Shown: positions 1 through 13,300 of the stretch, in pieces
How the letters are laid out: every line of letters starts with the position of its first letter
Numbering within the stretch: position 1 is the stretch's first letter
Assembly (NCBI GenBank): GCA_946894095.1
Contig: OX335651.1
Coordinates: 22,501 to 86,500, forward strand
From: Incurvaria masculella
Lineage: Eukaryota; Arthropoda; Insecta; Lepidoptera; Incurvariidae
DNA: 64,000 nucleotides
Direction of reading: 5' to 3'
Notes under the pieces: model-generated
Seen by the model: the letters and a program-made list of their open reading frames with translations, nothing else
Databases searched by the model: none
What the model was told of the DNA's origin: nothing
Made by a program: the position numbers and the translations under genes

Positions 1-3000
1 TAACCTAACCTAACCTAACCTAACCTAACCTAACCTAACCTAACCTAACCTAACCTAACCTAACCTAACCTAACCTAACCTAACCTAACCTAACCTAACC
101 TAACCTAACCTAACCTAACCTAACCTAACCTAACCTAACCTAACCTAACCTAACCTAACCTAACCTAACCTAACCTAACCTAACCTAACCTAACCTAACC
201 TAACCTAACCTAACCTAACCTAACCTAACCTAACCTAACCTAACCTAACCTAACCTAACCTAACCTAACCTAACCTAACCTAACCTAACCTAACCTAACC
301 TAACCTAACCTAACCTAACCTAACCTAACCTAACCTAACCTAACCTAACCTAACCTAACCTAACCTAACCTAACCTAACCTAACCTAACCTAACCTAACC
401 TAACCTAACCTAACCTAACCTAACCTAACCTAACCTAACCTAACCTAACCTAACCTAACCTAACCTAACCTAACCTAACCTAACCTAACCTAACCTAACC
501 TAACCTAACCTAACCTAACCTAACCTAACCTAACCTAACCTAACCTAACCTAACCTAACCTAACCTAACCTAACCTAACCTAACCTAACCTAACCTAACC
601 TAACCTAACCTAACCTAACCTAACCTAACCTAACCTAACCTAACCTAACCTAACCTAACCTAACCTAACCTAACCTAACCTAACCTAACCTAACCTAACC
701 TAACCTAACCTAACCTAACCTAACCTAACCTAACCTAACCTAACCTAACCTAACCTAACCTAAAACTGGTCAAGTGTGAAATCTTGGACTTAGAAAATTT
801 CAAGTGACTGCAGAAGCCCCCTAGCTACTCTACTTAACCTAACCTAACTTAACCTAACCTAACCTAACCTAACCTAACCTAACCTAACCTAACCTAACCT
901 AACCTAACCTAACCTAACCTAACCTAACCTAACCTAACCTAACCTAACCTAACCTAACCTAACCTAACCTAACCTAACCTAACCTAACCTAACCTAACCT
1001 AACCTAACCTAACCTAACCTAACCTAACCTAACCTAACCTAACCTAACCTAACCTAACCTAACCTAACCTAACCTAACCTAACCTAACCTAACCTAACCT
1101 AACCTAACCTAACCTAACCTAACCTAACCTAACCTAACCTAACCTAACCTAACCTAACCTAACCTAACCTAACCTAACCTAACCTAACCTAAAACTGGTC
1201 AAGTGTGAAATCTTGGACTTAGAAAATGTCAAGTGACTGCAGAAGCCCCCTAGCTACTCTACTTAACCTAACCTAACCTAACCTAACCTAACCTAACCTA
1301 ACCTAACCTAACCTAACCTAACCTAACCTAACCTAACCTAAAACTGGTCAAGTGTGAAATCTTGGACTTAGAAAATTTCAAGTGACTGCAGAAGCCCCCT
1401 AGCTACTCTACTTAACCTAACCTAACTTAACCTAACCTAACCTAACCTAACCTAACCTAACCTAACCTAACCTAACCTAACCTAACCTAACCTAACCTAA
1501 CCTAACCTAACCTAACCTAACCTAACCTAACCTAACCTAACCTAACCTAACCTAACCTAACCTAACCTAACCTAACCTAACCTAACCTAACCTAACCTAA
1601 CCTAACCTAACCTAACCTAACCTAACCTAACCTAACCTAACCTAACCTAACCTAACCTAAAACTGGTCAAGTGTGAAATCTTGGACTTAGAAAATGTCAA
1701 GTGACTGCAGAAGCCCCCTAGCTATTCTACTTAACCTAACCTAACCTAACCTAACCTAACCTAACCTAACCTAACCTAACCTAACCTAACCTAACCTAAC
1801 CTAAAACTGGTCAAGTGTGAAATCTTGGACTTAGAAAATTTCAAGTGACTGCAGAAGCCCCCTAGCTACTCTACTTAACCTAACCTAACTTAACCTAACC
1901 TAACCTAACCTAACCTAACCTAACCTAACCTAACCTAACCTAACCTAACCTAACCTAACCTAACCTAACCTAACCTAACCTAACCTAACCTAACCTAACC
2001 TAACCTAACCTAACCTAACCTAACCTAACCTAACCTAACCTAACCTAACCTAACCTAACCTAACCTAACCTAACCTAACCTAACCTAACCTAACCTAACC
2101 TAACCTAACCTAACCTAACCTAACCTAACCTAACCTAACCTAACCTAACCTAACCTAACCTAACCTAACCTAACCTAACCTAACCTAACCTAACCTAACC
2201 TAAAACTGGTCAAGTGTGAAATCTGGGACTTAGAAAATTTCAAGTGACTGCAGAAGCCCCCTAGCTACTCTACTTAACCTAACCTAACTTAACCTAACCT
2301 AACCTAACCTAACCTAACCTAACCTAACCTAACCTAACCTAACCTAACCTAACCTAACCTAACCTAACCTAACCTAACCTAACCTAACCTAACCTAACCT
2401 AACCTAACCTAACCTAACCTAACCTAACCTAACCTAACCTAACCTAACCTAACCTAACCTAACCTAACCTAACCTAACCTAACCTAACCTAACCTAACCT
2501 AACCTAACCTAACCTAACCTAACCTAACCTAACCTAACCTAACCTAACCTAACCTAACCTAACCTAACCTAACCTAACCTAACCTAACCTAACCTAACCT
2601 AACCTAACCTAACCTAACCTAACCTAACCTAACCTAACCTAACCTAACCTAAAACTGGTCAAGTGTGAAATCTTGGACTTAGAAAATGTCAAGTGACTGC
2701 AGAAGCCCCCTAGCTACTCTACTTAACCTAACCTAACTTAACCTAACCTAACCTAACCTAACCTAACCTAACCTAACCTAACCTAACCTAACCTAACCTA
2801 ACCTAACCTAACCTAACCTAACCTAACCTAACCTAACCTAACCTAACCTAACCTAACCTAACCTAACCTAACCTAACCTAACCTAACCTAACCTAACCTA
2901 ACCTAACCTAACCTAACCTAACCTAACCTAACCTAACCTAACCTAACCTAACCTAACCTAACCTAACCTAACCTAACCTAACCTAACCTAACCTAACCTA

Positions 3001-3249
3001 ACCTAACCTAACCTAACCTAACCTAACCTAACCTAACCTAACCTAACCTAACCTAACCTAACCTAACCTAACCTAACCTAACCTAACCTAACCTAACCTA
3101 ACCTAACCTAACCTAACCTAACCTAACCTAACCTAACCTAACCTAACCTAACCTAACCTAACCTAACCTAACCTAACCTAACCTAACCTAACCTAACCTA
3201 ACCTAACCTAACCTAACCTAACCTAACCTAACCTAACCTAACCTAACCT
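1..3249. repeat. Telomere: (TAACC)n, the C-strand of TTAGG repeats
   Basis: Near-perfect 5-bp TAACC repeats run from base 1, the complement of the TTAGG telomere repeat common to insects including Lepidoptera. The C-rich strand read 5' to 3' places the chromosome end to the left. The tract is broken only by seven copies of a 72-bp unit and a few TAACTTAACC variants just after some of those units. I saw no TRAS- or SART-like retrotransposon coding sequence inside it. Confidence 0.97.
763..2724. repeat. Seven 72-bp units interspersed in the telomere tract
   Basis: The same non-telomeric unit, beginning AACTGGTCAAGTGTGAAATC and ending GCTACTCTACTT, interrupts the TAACC array at about 763-834, 1193-1263, 1341-1412, 1660-1732, 1803-1875, 2203-2274 and 2653-2724. 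Copies are almost identical. They fall into two types at one base (AAAATTTC in units 1, 3, 5, 6; AAAATGTC in 2, 4, 7). Types 1, 3, 5, 6 and 7 are followed by a TAACTTAACC variant; units 2 and 4 are not. Every junction falls in the same place in the telomere repeat. Confidence 0.95.
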
Positions 3250-3399
3250 TACCTACAAACTTGGATCCTGGTCACGGCACCAATCACGGCACCAATCCTG
3301 AGACGAAACTAAAATCCTGGTCACGGCACCAATCCTGAGACAACCTAACATCCTGGTCACGGCACCACTTGAAAGAAGGTCTAACCTTATCTACATAAT
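3250..3399. repeat. Proximal telomere junction repeat
   Basis: Immediately inside the telomere, a short degenerate repeat built on ATCCTGGTCACGGCACCAATC recurs three to four times before the next satellite begins. No coding potential was recognised. Confidence 0.7.
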
Positions 3400-4375
3400 C
3401 ACACCAAAACACCAAAAAACACACCAAAACACCAAAAAACACACCAAAACACAAAAAAAAAACCACTTAAACACCGAAAAACACACTTAAACACCAAAAA
3501 ACACACTTAAACACCAAAAAACACTCTTAAACACCAAAAAACACCTAAAACGCCTAAAACACCAAAAAACACACTTAAAGACCAAAAAACACACTTAAAC
3601 ACCAAAAACACACTTGAACGCCAAAAAAACACACTTAAACAACAAAAACACCTAAAACCACCATAAAAACACACTTTTAACGCCAAAAAACACACTTAAA
3701 CACCAAATAACACACTAAACATCAAAAAACACACTTAAACACACCAAAACACCAAAAAAAACACCTAAAACACCAAAAAACACCTAAAACACCAAAAAAC
3801 ACACTTAAAGACCAAAAAAAACACCTAAAACACCAAAAAAACACCTAAAACACCAAAAAACACACTTAAAGACCAAAAAACACACTTTAACACCAAAAAA
3901 CACACTTAAACACCAAAAAACACACTTTAACACCAAAAAACACCTAAAACCACCAAAAAACACACTTTTAACGCCAAAAAACACACTTAAACACCAAATA
4001 ACACGCTTAACATAAAAAAACACACTTCAACACACAAAAACACATAAAAACACACCAAAACACCTAAAAACACACCAAAACACCTAAAAACACACCAAAA
4101 CACCAAAAAACACACTTAAACACCAAAAAACACACTTAAACACCAAAAGACACACTTAAACACCAAAAATCACACTAAACACCAAAAAACACACTTAAAC
4201 ACCAAAAATCACACTAAACACCAAAAAACACACTTAAACACACCAAAACACCTAAAAACACACCAAAACACCTAAAATCACACCAAAACACCAAAAAATA
4301 CACTTAAACACCAAAAAACACACTTTAACACAAAAAAACACACTTAAACACCTAAAAACACCCAAAAACACACCA
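3400..4375. repeat. Subtelomeric satellite, about 20-bp A/C-rich unit
   Basis: About 1 kb of variants of ACACCAAAAAACACACTTAA and ACACCTAAAACACC. The copies differ by small indels, typical of a degenerating satellite. Apparent W/F/C-rich minus-strand ORFs here are translations of the repeat. Confidence 0.92.
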
Positions 4376-4690
4376 AATCTGACCTAATCTCACCTAATCT
4401 AAGCTAATCTAACCTAATCTAAGCTAATCTAACGTAATCTAAGCTAATCTAACCTAATCTAACTAATCTAAGCTAATCTAACCTAATCTAAGCTAATCTA
4501 AGCTAATCTAACCTAATCTAACCTAATCTAACCTAATCTTACCTAATTTAAGCTAATCTAACCTAATCTAAGCTAATCTAAACTAATCTAACCTAATCTA
4601 AGCTAATCTAACCTAATCTAAGCTAATCTAACCTAATCTAAGCTAATCTAACCTAATCTAAGCTAATCTAAACTCATCTAACCTTTACTA
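4376..4690. repeat. Subtelomeric satellite, AACCTAATCTAAGCTAATCT
   Basis: A 10-bp motif (AACCTAATCT) alternates with AAGCTAATCT to make a 20-bp period. It contains CCTAA and could be a derived telomere repeat, which is an inference. Confidence 0.92.
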
Positions 4691-5240
4691 CTAATCTAAT
4701 CTGACTTTTCCAAGTTTTACAAGTTTCCTAACTTCTATAATCTGACTTTTCCAAATTTCCCAAATTATACAATCTGACTTTTCCAAGTTTCCCAACTTCT
4801 AGAATCTGACTTTTCCAAGTTTTCCAACTTCTATAATCTTACTTTTCCAACTTTTCCAACTTCTAGAATCTTACTTTTCCAACTTTTCCAACTTCTAGAA
4901 TCTGACTTTTCCAACTTTTCCAACTTCTATAATCTGACATTTTCACCTTTTCCAACTTCTAGAATCTGACTTTTCCAACATTTAGAACTTCTATAATCTG
5001 ACTTTTCCAACTTTTCCAACTTCTAGAATCTGACTTTTCCAACTTTTCCAACTTCTATAATCTGATTTTTCCAATTTATATAATCTTACTTTTACAAGTT
5101 TTCCAACTTATCTAATATAAATTTTCCAAGATTTCTAACTTATCATATTTATCTAATCTAACCTTTCTAAGTTTTCTAACTTATCTAATCTAAGTTTTCC
5201 AACTTAACTCATATAAGTTTACCAAGATTTCTAACTTACC
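4691..5240. repeat. Subtelomeric satellite, about 31-bp CTGACTTTTCCAACTT unit
   Basis: Tandem variants of AATCTGACTTTTCCAACTTT plus TCCAACTTCTAG/T run for about 550 bp and grow more divergent to the right. The last block (5240-5290) is a short CACCTGCACCTG-type repeat at the edge of unique DNA. Confidence 0.9.
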
Positions 5241-5397
5241 ATCACCTACTCCTGCACCTGCACCTGTATCTGCACCTCCACCTCGATGCACTTGTGGTGC
5301 ACATCCGCGGCTCGCTCGCACCACCTCACCATACGCACGAATGCACTCACGATACGAAACCGGCATGGTACGAAATTCAACTAAACGTCAAAGTTAG

Positions 5398-5530
5398 CCC
5401 CGATTGTACGAAGGGACGGCTGAGTTAATCAATGTTCAAAAACGTCACGTTTAGTGAACCCCATGGACTTGACGTTGATTTCGATTTTTTGTCCTTTCGT
5501 GCACTCGGCCCTCATTTTGCCTCCTTTGCC
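5398..5530 (+). repeat. Solo end of an inverted-repeat element
   Basis: This stretch (GACGGCTGAGTTAATCAATG through GTCCTTTCGTGCACTCG) matches the terminal part of the large element starting near 51279. It is a truncated copy of that family. Confidence 0.6.
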
Positions 5531-5889
5531 TGTTCACCTAGCGAATGATTTATCATGGTAACCAAACCACCCTGGATATTTTATAGGGCTTCAAAATCAT
5601 ACAATTCTGTTCATGATATGATTATAATTAAGGGTAGATGTTTTTTGGAGACACATTTATGTTGATTTCACATAATTCGTTCAGAATCTGGTCATTTGTC
5701 ATATCGAGACGACTGTTGTAGATATCGTTTCATTTTTTTTAAAAAGGCTTTGTAATGCATATTATAAAAATAAACATGTTTCCACGTTGCTTGATTCTTA
5801 ATGTATCAATTCTTGATTGAAGTTCCTATCTTTTAACAAAAAAACAATTTAATGATTATTTTTTGATATTCATCGTTACATTCGGCATT

Positions 5890-6195
5890 GGATGTAGCGG
5901 GAACCACTTTCTTTCTTTTTCAGAATTGGATAAATGAATTTCGTTACGAATGCGAGTTTGTTGAGAGATGTTTGGATCCATGTTAAACTATAGGTGCCCT
6001 TTCCCTACTAGTTAATAGGGTTATTAAGCCCGCCCGGATTGGTACCATCGCATAAGATGAAAATACCTATGGTCGAACCGGCAATGATAAATTGTCCATA
6101 TTTTCCATACAGTTCAATGTAGCCGTGGTCGTGAATAGAAGATCCTGGCATGTCACCTAATTCCTTCGGGAATGAGGATAATAGCGGGTAGAGGC
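5890..6195 (+). repeat. tRNA-derived SINE, 5'-truncated copy
   Basis: Shares the body of the SINE family found at 9304, 14331, 33612, 45320 and 49930: CACGAATGCGAG-type block, AGCCCGCCCGG, CAGTTCAATGTAGCCGTGG and TCCTGGCATG in the same order. The tRNA-like head is missing. A fragment of the CACTTGGCCGGTTTTT repeat follows at about 6220-6275. Confidence 0.75.
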
Positions 6196-6275
6196 GAAGT
6201 TCAGAGCACAACTGAGGTTCCGTAATTCCCTTAAATATACGATGGTACGGAACCGACTCGCACTTGGCCGGTTTT

Positions 6276-7084
6276 TTTAAATCTTCCTCTTTAGCTATCA
6301 TATTTAGTACCACTTACACTGAGCAAAGAGTCGGATGACTGATCTGTGACGACTGGGGGTTGTTCACACTGCTCAGTTGGAGTTGAGCGTTGCGCAGGGC
6401 TGCGCTGTTAACAGCCAGCGCGCGTCTAAGCGTGACGGCGGTCAACACCGACCTTGTTGTGATTCGCCTCAGTGATGCCTGAACAGTGGAAGTGCAATGT
6501 GAGCAGGACACGCGTGAATCGCCATCGGCACACACCTTGCAGATCTTGCACCTCATGGTTCTCGCGCAACGAAACGAGCCAAAAGTTGTTGATCCCTCGG
6601 ATTGGTATTGGTTCACTCTGGTAGTATTAGTAACTCTGTATTTTTAAGGTAAACCCGAAATATATTTACACTAAGATGTTATTTTCAGTTGGCACTTTAA
6701 TATTATTTAAAAGATTAGTGTTAGACTTTGGCAATTAACTAGTAATCAAGTATTTGGCGCAGAGCTGAGCTACACGTTGTTTACTTTACAGATGCGGGGA
6801 GATAATCTAGGTATAGTTGCTATCCAGCTCGGAGTGAGGGGCGGCGGATGCACTTTGCACCGCCCACCTGCAGGGTGGCTCCTCGTGGCTCCCGGTCTCA
6901 ATCAGCTCCGAACACCCCCAGGTAGACCTGTGTCAAGCTTCATCCTTTGTTGAGAATTTGCAAGGTGGATCGCATTACAATCCCCACTATTATTGGTATC
7001 TGATACGTTAGTTACGCACCCCCAACTCAGCCTGCTCACGCATTACACTATACAAAATATAAAAAATGCTTGATTGTATAAAAC
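6276..7084. other. No gene recognised
   Basis: No coding gene is supported here. A minus-strand 100-aa frame (6314-6616) has a Cys cluster reminiscent of LINE ORF1 zinc motifs, but nothing else supports it. 6830-6960 is GC-richer and unassigned. Confidence 0.5.
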
Positions 7085-7090
7085 TTTATT
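7085..7090 (-). promoter_or_regulatory. Candidate polyadenylation signal of mtnA
   Basis: AATAAA on the minus strand, about 135 bp beyond the mtnA stop codon at 7225-7227. This is the first canonical signal downstream of the stop. Confidence 0.6.
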
Positions 7091-7224
7091 ATAAGTATAA
7101 CATTAAAAAATCTATGGCATATAAATGTTTAATCATCATTAAAAAAGACTTAACAAACAATGGAGTAACTCTCCTTTAATCAACAACTTTAAAAATAACA
7201 TTCGATAATGAGATTCGATGGGCC

Positions 7225-7346
7225 TTATTGTGTATGAGGAAAGGCTTGTTTCAGTAGGTCGGGTGCGAACACGCCTTTCTCGGTGATGATGCCTCGGATG
7301 AGAGCGGCGGGAGTGACGTCAAATGAGGGGTTCCAGCAATTGATAC
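7225..7346 (-). CDS. mtnA: mtnA exon 7 (residues 315-354) and stop
   Basis: Acceptor CCCTGCAG|GTATCAAT. It completes Gly315 (G|GT), then encodes [20 protein letters not shown] and ends ...[13 protein letters not shown]. It lies about 2 kb from the last subtelomeric satellite. Confidence 0.93.
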
Positions 7347-10300
7347 CTGCAGGGAAAACATATTATTTTTATGTAAAAAAGACTCGTTGCAAAATGCGAA
7401 ATACATTTAAGGGTCGACAACTAATCAAACTAAGGAAGGCAGCTTCATAGTTCATAATTAGTTCATAGTTCATTTATTTGATAGATTTTTCTACACGTCA
7501 AAATTATTTTAATTAGCAATTTCAGAACAAGCATAATTATTTATAATAGGTACAGTACATGGCACAAATGATTAACAATGAGAAGCAGTCAAATGAAAAT
7601 AATAATAATAATAATAATGAAATAATGAAATAAATAGATTAAGTTTACGTTTTAAAAAAAAGTTCAGTCATAGTGCAGTTAGGATTGATGGAGCGGTATG
7701 GGATCGTCTTCGAGGAATTCCTCTACACTATAGTAGGCCTTATCAAGAAGATGCACTTTCAGAAGCCTAGTGAATTTTTGCGAAGACTCTGTAATACGGA
7801 TTGCATTGTCAATCTTATTATAAATCCTTGGACCAGCTACATGTGGGAATCTCTCAGAGCGGGCCAGCCTATGCTCCACCGGCCGAAGACGGTTCCTGTG
7901 CCTCGTGTTGTAGCTATGTCTGTCTCCATTGTGCTCTTAGTGGACAAGGTTCTTTCTTACAAATTTGGCCACTTCTTGGATGTAAAGCGATGGGACTGTT
8001 AGTATCTTCAGAATTTTGAAGTGCTCCCTGGCATGTGCGTCATATGGAACCCGAGCGAGAGTTCGGACTGCACGCTTCTGCATCACAAATACCTATCTCT
8101 GTCCGCCGCCTGGCCCCACAGCTCGATTCCATAGCTCAGTAGAGATTGAAAGTAGCCATAGTAAGCGAGGAGCATGTTTGCTGGCGTCAGGGTTGTAGAA
8201 AGTCTGGATAGAGCGAAACATGCTCTTCCCAGACGCCCACAGAGATGATCTATATGCTGCGTCCACTGCAGCCCCGCATCCAACTCGAGTTCAAATCAAT
8301 CCAAAACGCACATGACTGACTTCACAGTGCAGTAATGGAACATAAATTCGAACAGAAGTCTACTTACGAACTAACATATTGGCCTAATAACACAACCAAA
8401 ATTCCAGACAAGTTAGACCTGGATGTCTTAAATAAGCGTAAGAAAAAAAGTGTACCTCCTTCAATAAGAGACAATGCTAAATGGGCCAGGAGCAATGAAG
8501 AGAAAGTAAGCTTGTCCTTTAAACTATACATCTATACCATTATATAAAGAGGAAAGGTTTGATTGTTTGTGTATTTGAACTGAATAGGCTCGGAAACTAC
8601 TGAACGGATTTGAAAAATTATTTCACCGTTCGAAAGCTACAGTCTATCCGAGTAATATAGGCTATATTTATTTTTTTAAAAATTAGGGATCCATACCAAA
8701 ACTCCGATAACGTAACCTAAGGTGGAAAAAAATACCAAGAATGTTCACGATAGAACAAAATGATGTACTACAATTTTATAGAACACATCATTATCTACAA
8801 AAAATGTCGCGATAATAAGTGTCATATTAAGTGTGCATTTATTTTAAAATAAAAATTTGAATATCGCCGCTAGAAAAGGCTCTTTATTTGTACGTAGGTA
8901 TTAATCCTTATCAAAATAAATAAATTATTATTTAAGATTATTATTAAGATCATTACCTTTATATTATTTTTTCAATTATTCGATTCGGACATTCCATTCG
9001 AACGATATCACGAGTTTTAAAATTAGAAAAACTCCGCTCGGCTAGCTATGTGTATTAGTTAATATTTTTTTAAATTATATTACGCCCGTGCAAAGCCGGG
9101 ACGGGCTGCTAGTTAGTAATAATCAGCCAGAATGAAAGGAACTTCAGCGTGTACTTTCATCGTTAGGACAAGGCTCAGATGCATGGAACACACCGAATCG
9201 TAAAAAAATTACATTTGATAAAATTAGAGCATAAAAAATTCGTTATCTGTCGTCATCATGACAAGAGACTCATTAGCCTAGATTTTTTTTTTAAAACTAT
9301 AGAGCGGCTCGTAGCATAGTGGCGCGGGGACTGGCCTAGCTTCCTAGAGGTCTGGGTTCAATTCCTCGCCTCGACATGCACCACTTTCTTTCTCTTTCTG
9401 AGTTCGATAAGTGTGTTTCGTCACGAACGCGAGCTGCTCCATGGTTCGAAATCCATGTAAAACTGTAGGGCCCCTGACCCTACTAGGTGGTAGGGTTTGA
9501 GCCCGCCCGGGTTAGTACGAGAGGCTTTTGAGAACGAACCGTTTTTATCAAACTCATTTCTCTGCCGCACAGCCAGGATATGAAACTCTCTACCGGCGGA
9601 TGCCTTTCCTCATTCCTATAACCTGGGAGTCTTCAAGTGTAATTTAAATAAACTAGATAGCTCAGCCATAGTCCGCAAATCCGCTGGCATGGCGCCTCGC
9701 TGAGCGTGGTTTCGCGAGGCGAGGTGTTTTTGGCTTTTCTGAGCACCTTTGGTCCTCAGCACAGCTACCCATACCGGTTTTTCATTAAAAAAAAAACATC
9801 GCATTGGATGAAAAGATAGTCGAAGCAGCAATGAAAAATTGTCCGTATTTTCCATCCAGTTCAATGTAGCCGTGGCCGCCTTAAAAAGGGAAGGTACTGG
9901 CATGGCACCATATTCCTTCGGGAATGTGGTGTATTAGGCTAATATCATAACGGTAATTGTGTGGTATTAACCATCCATGTAAGGTTGCATAAAAAAAAAC
10001 TACAAATGAATCACCAAACTAATATCAAAATCAGCAAGAATTGTCAAATAAAATATAGTAATAATTTAAATACAATAATAAATAATACATTCAATAGAAC
10101 TGTCAGGATAAGTGTCACAAAAAAATAAAATTAGAATTAGAAGAATAGAATTAGAATAGAATTGCATTAATAGAATTGTGCAGATTGAAACCATAAATTC
10201 AAATGAAGTAAATTAATTGACTGGAAAATACAATAAAATCATTGTAACAAAATTAAAATTAAAATTGTAATTTTACTTTATTATTAAGCATTATGTTGTA

Positions 10301-13300
10301 TAAATATTTCAATAATCTTAAGTCTTAGTACAAGGTTACAATTCAGACTATATTCTAGTCAGATATTCCTCACTCTGTTGTGCATGTTTGAAACTATTCC
10401 CTACTATGTGGACTGTAATTAATAGTTTTTTATTGTCGCCGCAACACACTGATCCCGAGAGCTTACCACCGTCCACGAAGCCGGCAGTCGCCACCACAAA
10501 CACTCAGCTTTGCACACCGCCGCCGCCGCCGCCAATCGCTTCCTTCTCCACAATCAGGACTTCTACTATAGTTTTAGGATGAGCAGCAGTACTCTTCAAA
10601 AGACGAGCAGCAAACAGTACTCGCCAAATGTTGTGAGTATGCTACATACCGACACACGTACGGGAAGCAAGCCTCGACACGCAGTATGCTACGGCTGCTA
10701 AACCCGACAGTAGACCGTATACAGCGGGCATAAGGTCCAACACTGAATAATCAACACAATAATTCCGGCAATGTTCAGACAACACACAAACATGAAGAAC
10801 TATACTGAACAGAAACTTTTAGCGTGCAATAATCTATTTGGAGTCGGAAAATAGGAATTCTGCAGGGGCGTTTTAAAAATTTGTATTCGAGCATAAATAA
10901 TGTTGATGCAAATATAAAAACTCAGCCATTGATCAAAGAAAGGAGATTTGCTATATAGCACGCCAGCAACGAGCCCGCTGCCTCTATTTTTCCTACGACT
11001 ACAAACCCAGCTTACACGTACATGCCGCATGCACACGTCGTTGTAAACATATTGGACGGTTTTCATTGGTGGGAACTGGCTCGCCTAACATTTCCGTTCG
11101 TCCGTCACGTACTTGGACATCCCGTGGCGTGCAATAATCGAGCTACATAGTGGGCATATGTAGGCGAACCTGGTGCGGCGATCCTGTGCTCCCCGATGTG
11201 TGTCATCTCGCGGTCGGGACGCTCCTCGATGTTGATGTGGTCTCCGCTCGCCAGCAACATGTTAACTGCGCCGCCACATACTTGGACAACCCGTGGCGTG
11301 CAATAATCGAGCTACATAGTGGGCATATGTAGGCGAACCTGGTGCGGCGATCCTGTGCTCCCCGATGTGTGTCATCTCGCGGTCGGGACGCTCCTCGATG
11401 TTGATGTGGTCTCCGCTCGCCAGCAACATGTTAACTGCGCCGCCACATACTTGGACAACCCGTGGCGTGCAATAATCGAGCTACATAGTGGGCATATGTA
11501 GGCGAACCTGGTGCGGCGATCCTGTGCTCCCCGATGTGTGTCATCTCGCGGTCGGGACGCTCCTCGATGTTGATGTGGTCTCCGCTCGCCAGCAACATGT
11601 TAACTGCGCCGCCACATACTTGGACAACCCGTGGCGTGCAATAATCGAGCTACATAGTGGGCATATGTAGGCGAACCTGGTGCGGCGATCCTGTGCTCCC
11701 CGATGTGTGTCATCTCGCGGTCGGGACGCTCCTCGATGTTGATGTGGTCTCCGCTCGCCAGCAACATGTTAACTGCGCCGCCACATACTTGGACAACCCG
11801 TGGCGTGCAATAATCGAGCCACATAGTGGGCATATGTAGGCGAACCTGGTGCGGCGATCCTGTGCTCCCCGATGTGTGTCATCTCGCGGTCGGGACGCTC
11901 CTCGATGTTGATGTGGTCTCCGCTCGCCAGCAACATGTTAACTGCGCCGCCACATACTTGGACAACCCGTGGCGTGCAATAATCGAGCTACATAGTGGGC
12001 ATATGTAGGCGAACCTGGTGCGGCGATCCTGTGCTCCCCGATGTGTGTCATCTCGCGGTCGGGACGCTCCTCGATGTTGATGTGGTCTCCGCTCGCCAGC
12101 AACATGTTAACTGCGCCGCCACATACTTGGACAACCCGTGGCGTGCAATAATCGAGCTACATAGTGGGCATATGTAGGCGAACCTGGTGCGGCGATCCTG
12201 TGCTCCCCGATGTGTGTCATCTCGCGGTCGGGACGCTCCTCGATGTTGATGTGGTCTCCGCTCGCCAGCAACATGTTAACTGCGCCGCCACATACTTGGA
12301 CAACCCGTGGCGTGCAATAATCGAGCCACATAGTGGGCATATGTAGGCGAACCTGGTGCGGCGATCCTGTGCTCCCCGATGTGTGTCATCTCGCGGTCGG
12401 GACGCTCCTCGATGTTGATGTGGTCGCCACTGGCCAACGACATGTCCACTGAGGTGAGCGGAGCCGCCACGTACATGGGTACCCCGTGGTGTGCAGCTAT
12501 GATGGCTATCTGGTATGTCCCTATCTTGTTGGCCGTATCACCATTAGCTGCCACCTGCAATGTTGATTTGCAATCTTCTAGTTTGCACATATGATTGCTT
12601 TTGTGAAATATTATTAAACATTTGGCTTTTTTTTTAGACCGTGTTTAGTGTAAAAAACTCCTATTTTCATCTTTCACTCTGCCGACTAGGTCCTGCTGCA
12701 AGTTAACTTAACTCACAAGATACATACATAATAAGTTCCGAGAATTAATAAATAAAAAAAAATTGTGTTAATTTTCGGATAAATTTATTTTCACCTTCAA
12801 AATAACAACCGTCTGAAGCGATGCACATACGCCAACGCTTAACCCATTCTTCCATACACTTTTGATAGTCCGGTGAAGGAATGGCTTTCAATGCTGTCAT
12901 TTTTAGATGAGATTATAATTTCTCCGTGCTGTCAGTTTTAGAACGAAGGGTCCTAGAAGGTCCTACTCTCAACTATTAACTAATTATGACATAACTTCTC
13001 TTTCTAGCAGGAGAAATTACCTAGATATTCTGATGTTGTACAAGATATGCAACAACTTCTTTGACTGTCCATCACTGGTTCAATTAATATCATTTCGAAT
13101 TCCGTCACGAACCACTAGAACATCAGCCCTATTCCATCTCTCCAGCACACGTAACAATTCCAGCGTTCGGGAACCGATACGAAGAATGTGTCAACTGTAC
13201 AACGATAATGTTTCACAGGTCTGTGACATCTCGTTTGATAAGATATTTTGTTTCAAGAAAAATGTTAAAATGAGAATGTGTTGAAGTGTTTTTTTTTTTT

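Noticed and set aside
1..3249. TRAS or SART telomeric retrotransposon
   Set aside because: No LINE coding sequence or poly-A tail in the tract; only the 72-bp unit interrupts it.
3284..4023. Minus-strand ORFs rich in F, W, C and V
   Set aside because: Translation of the ACACCAAAAAACAC satellite.
11150..12346. Repeated 60-aa plus-strand ORFs
   Set aside because: Antisense shadows of the 169-bp exon-6 array; they translate no known family.
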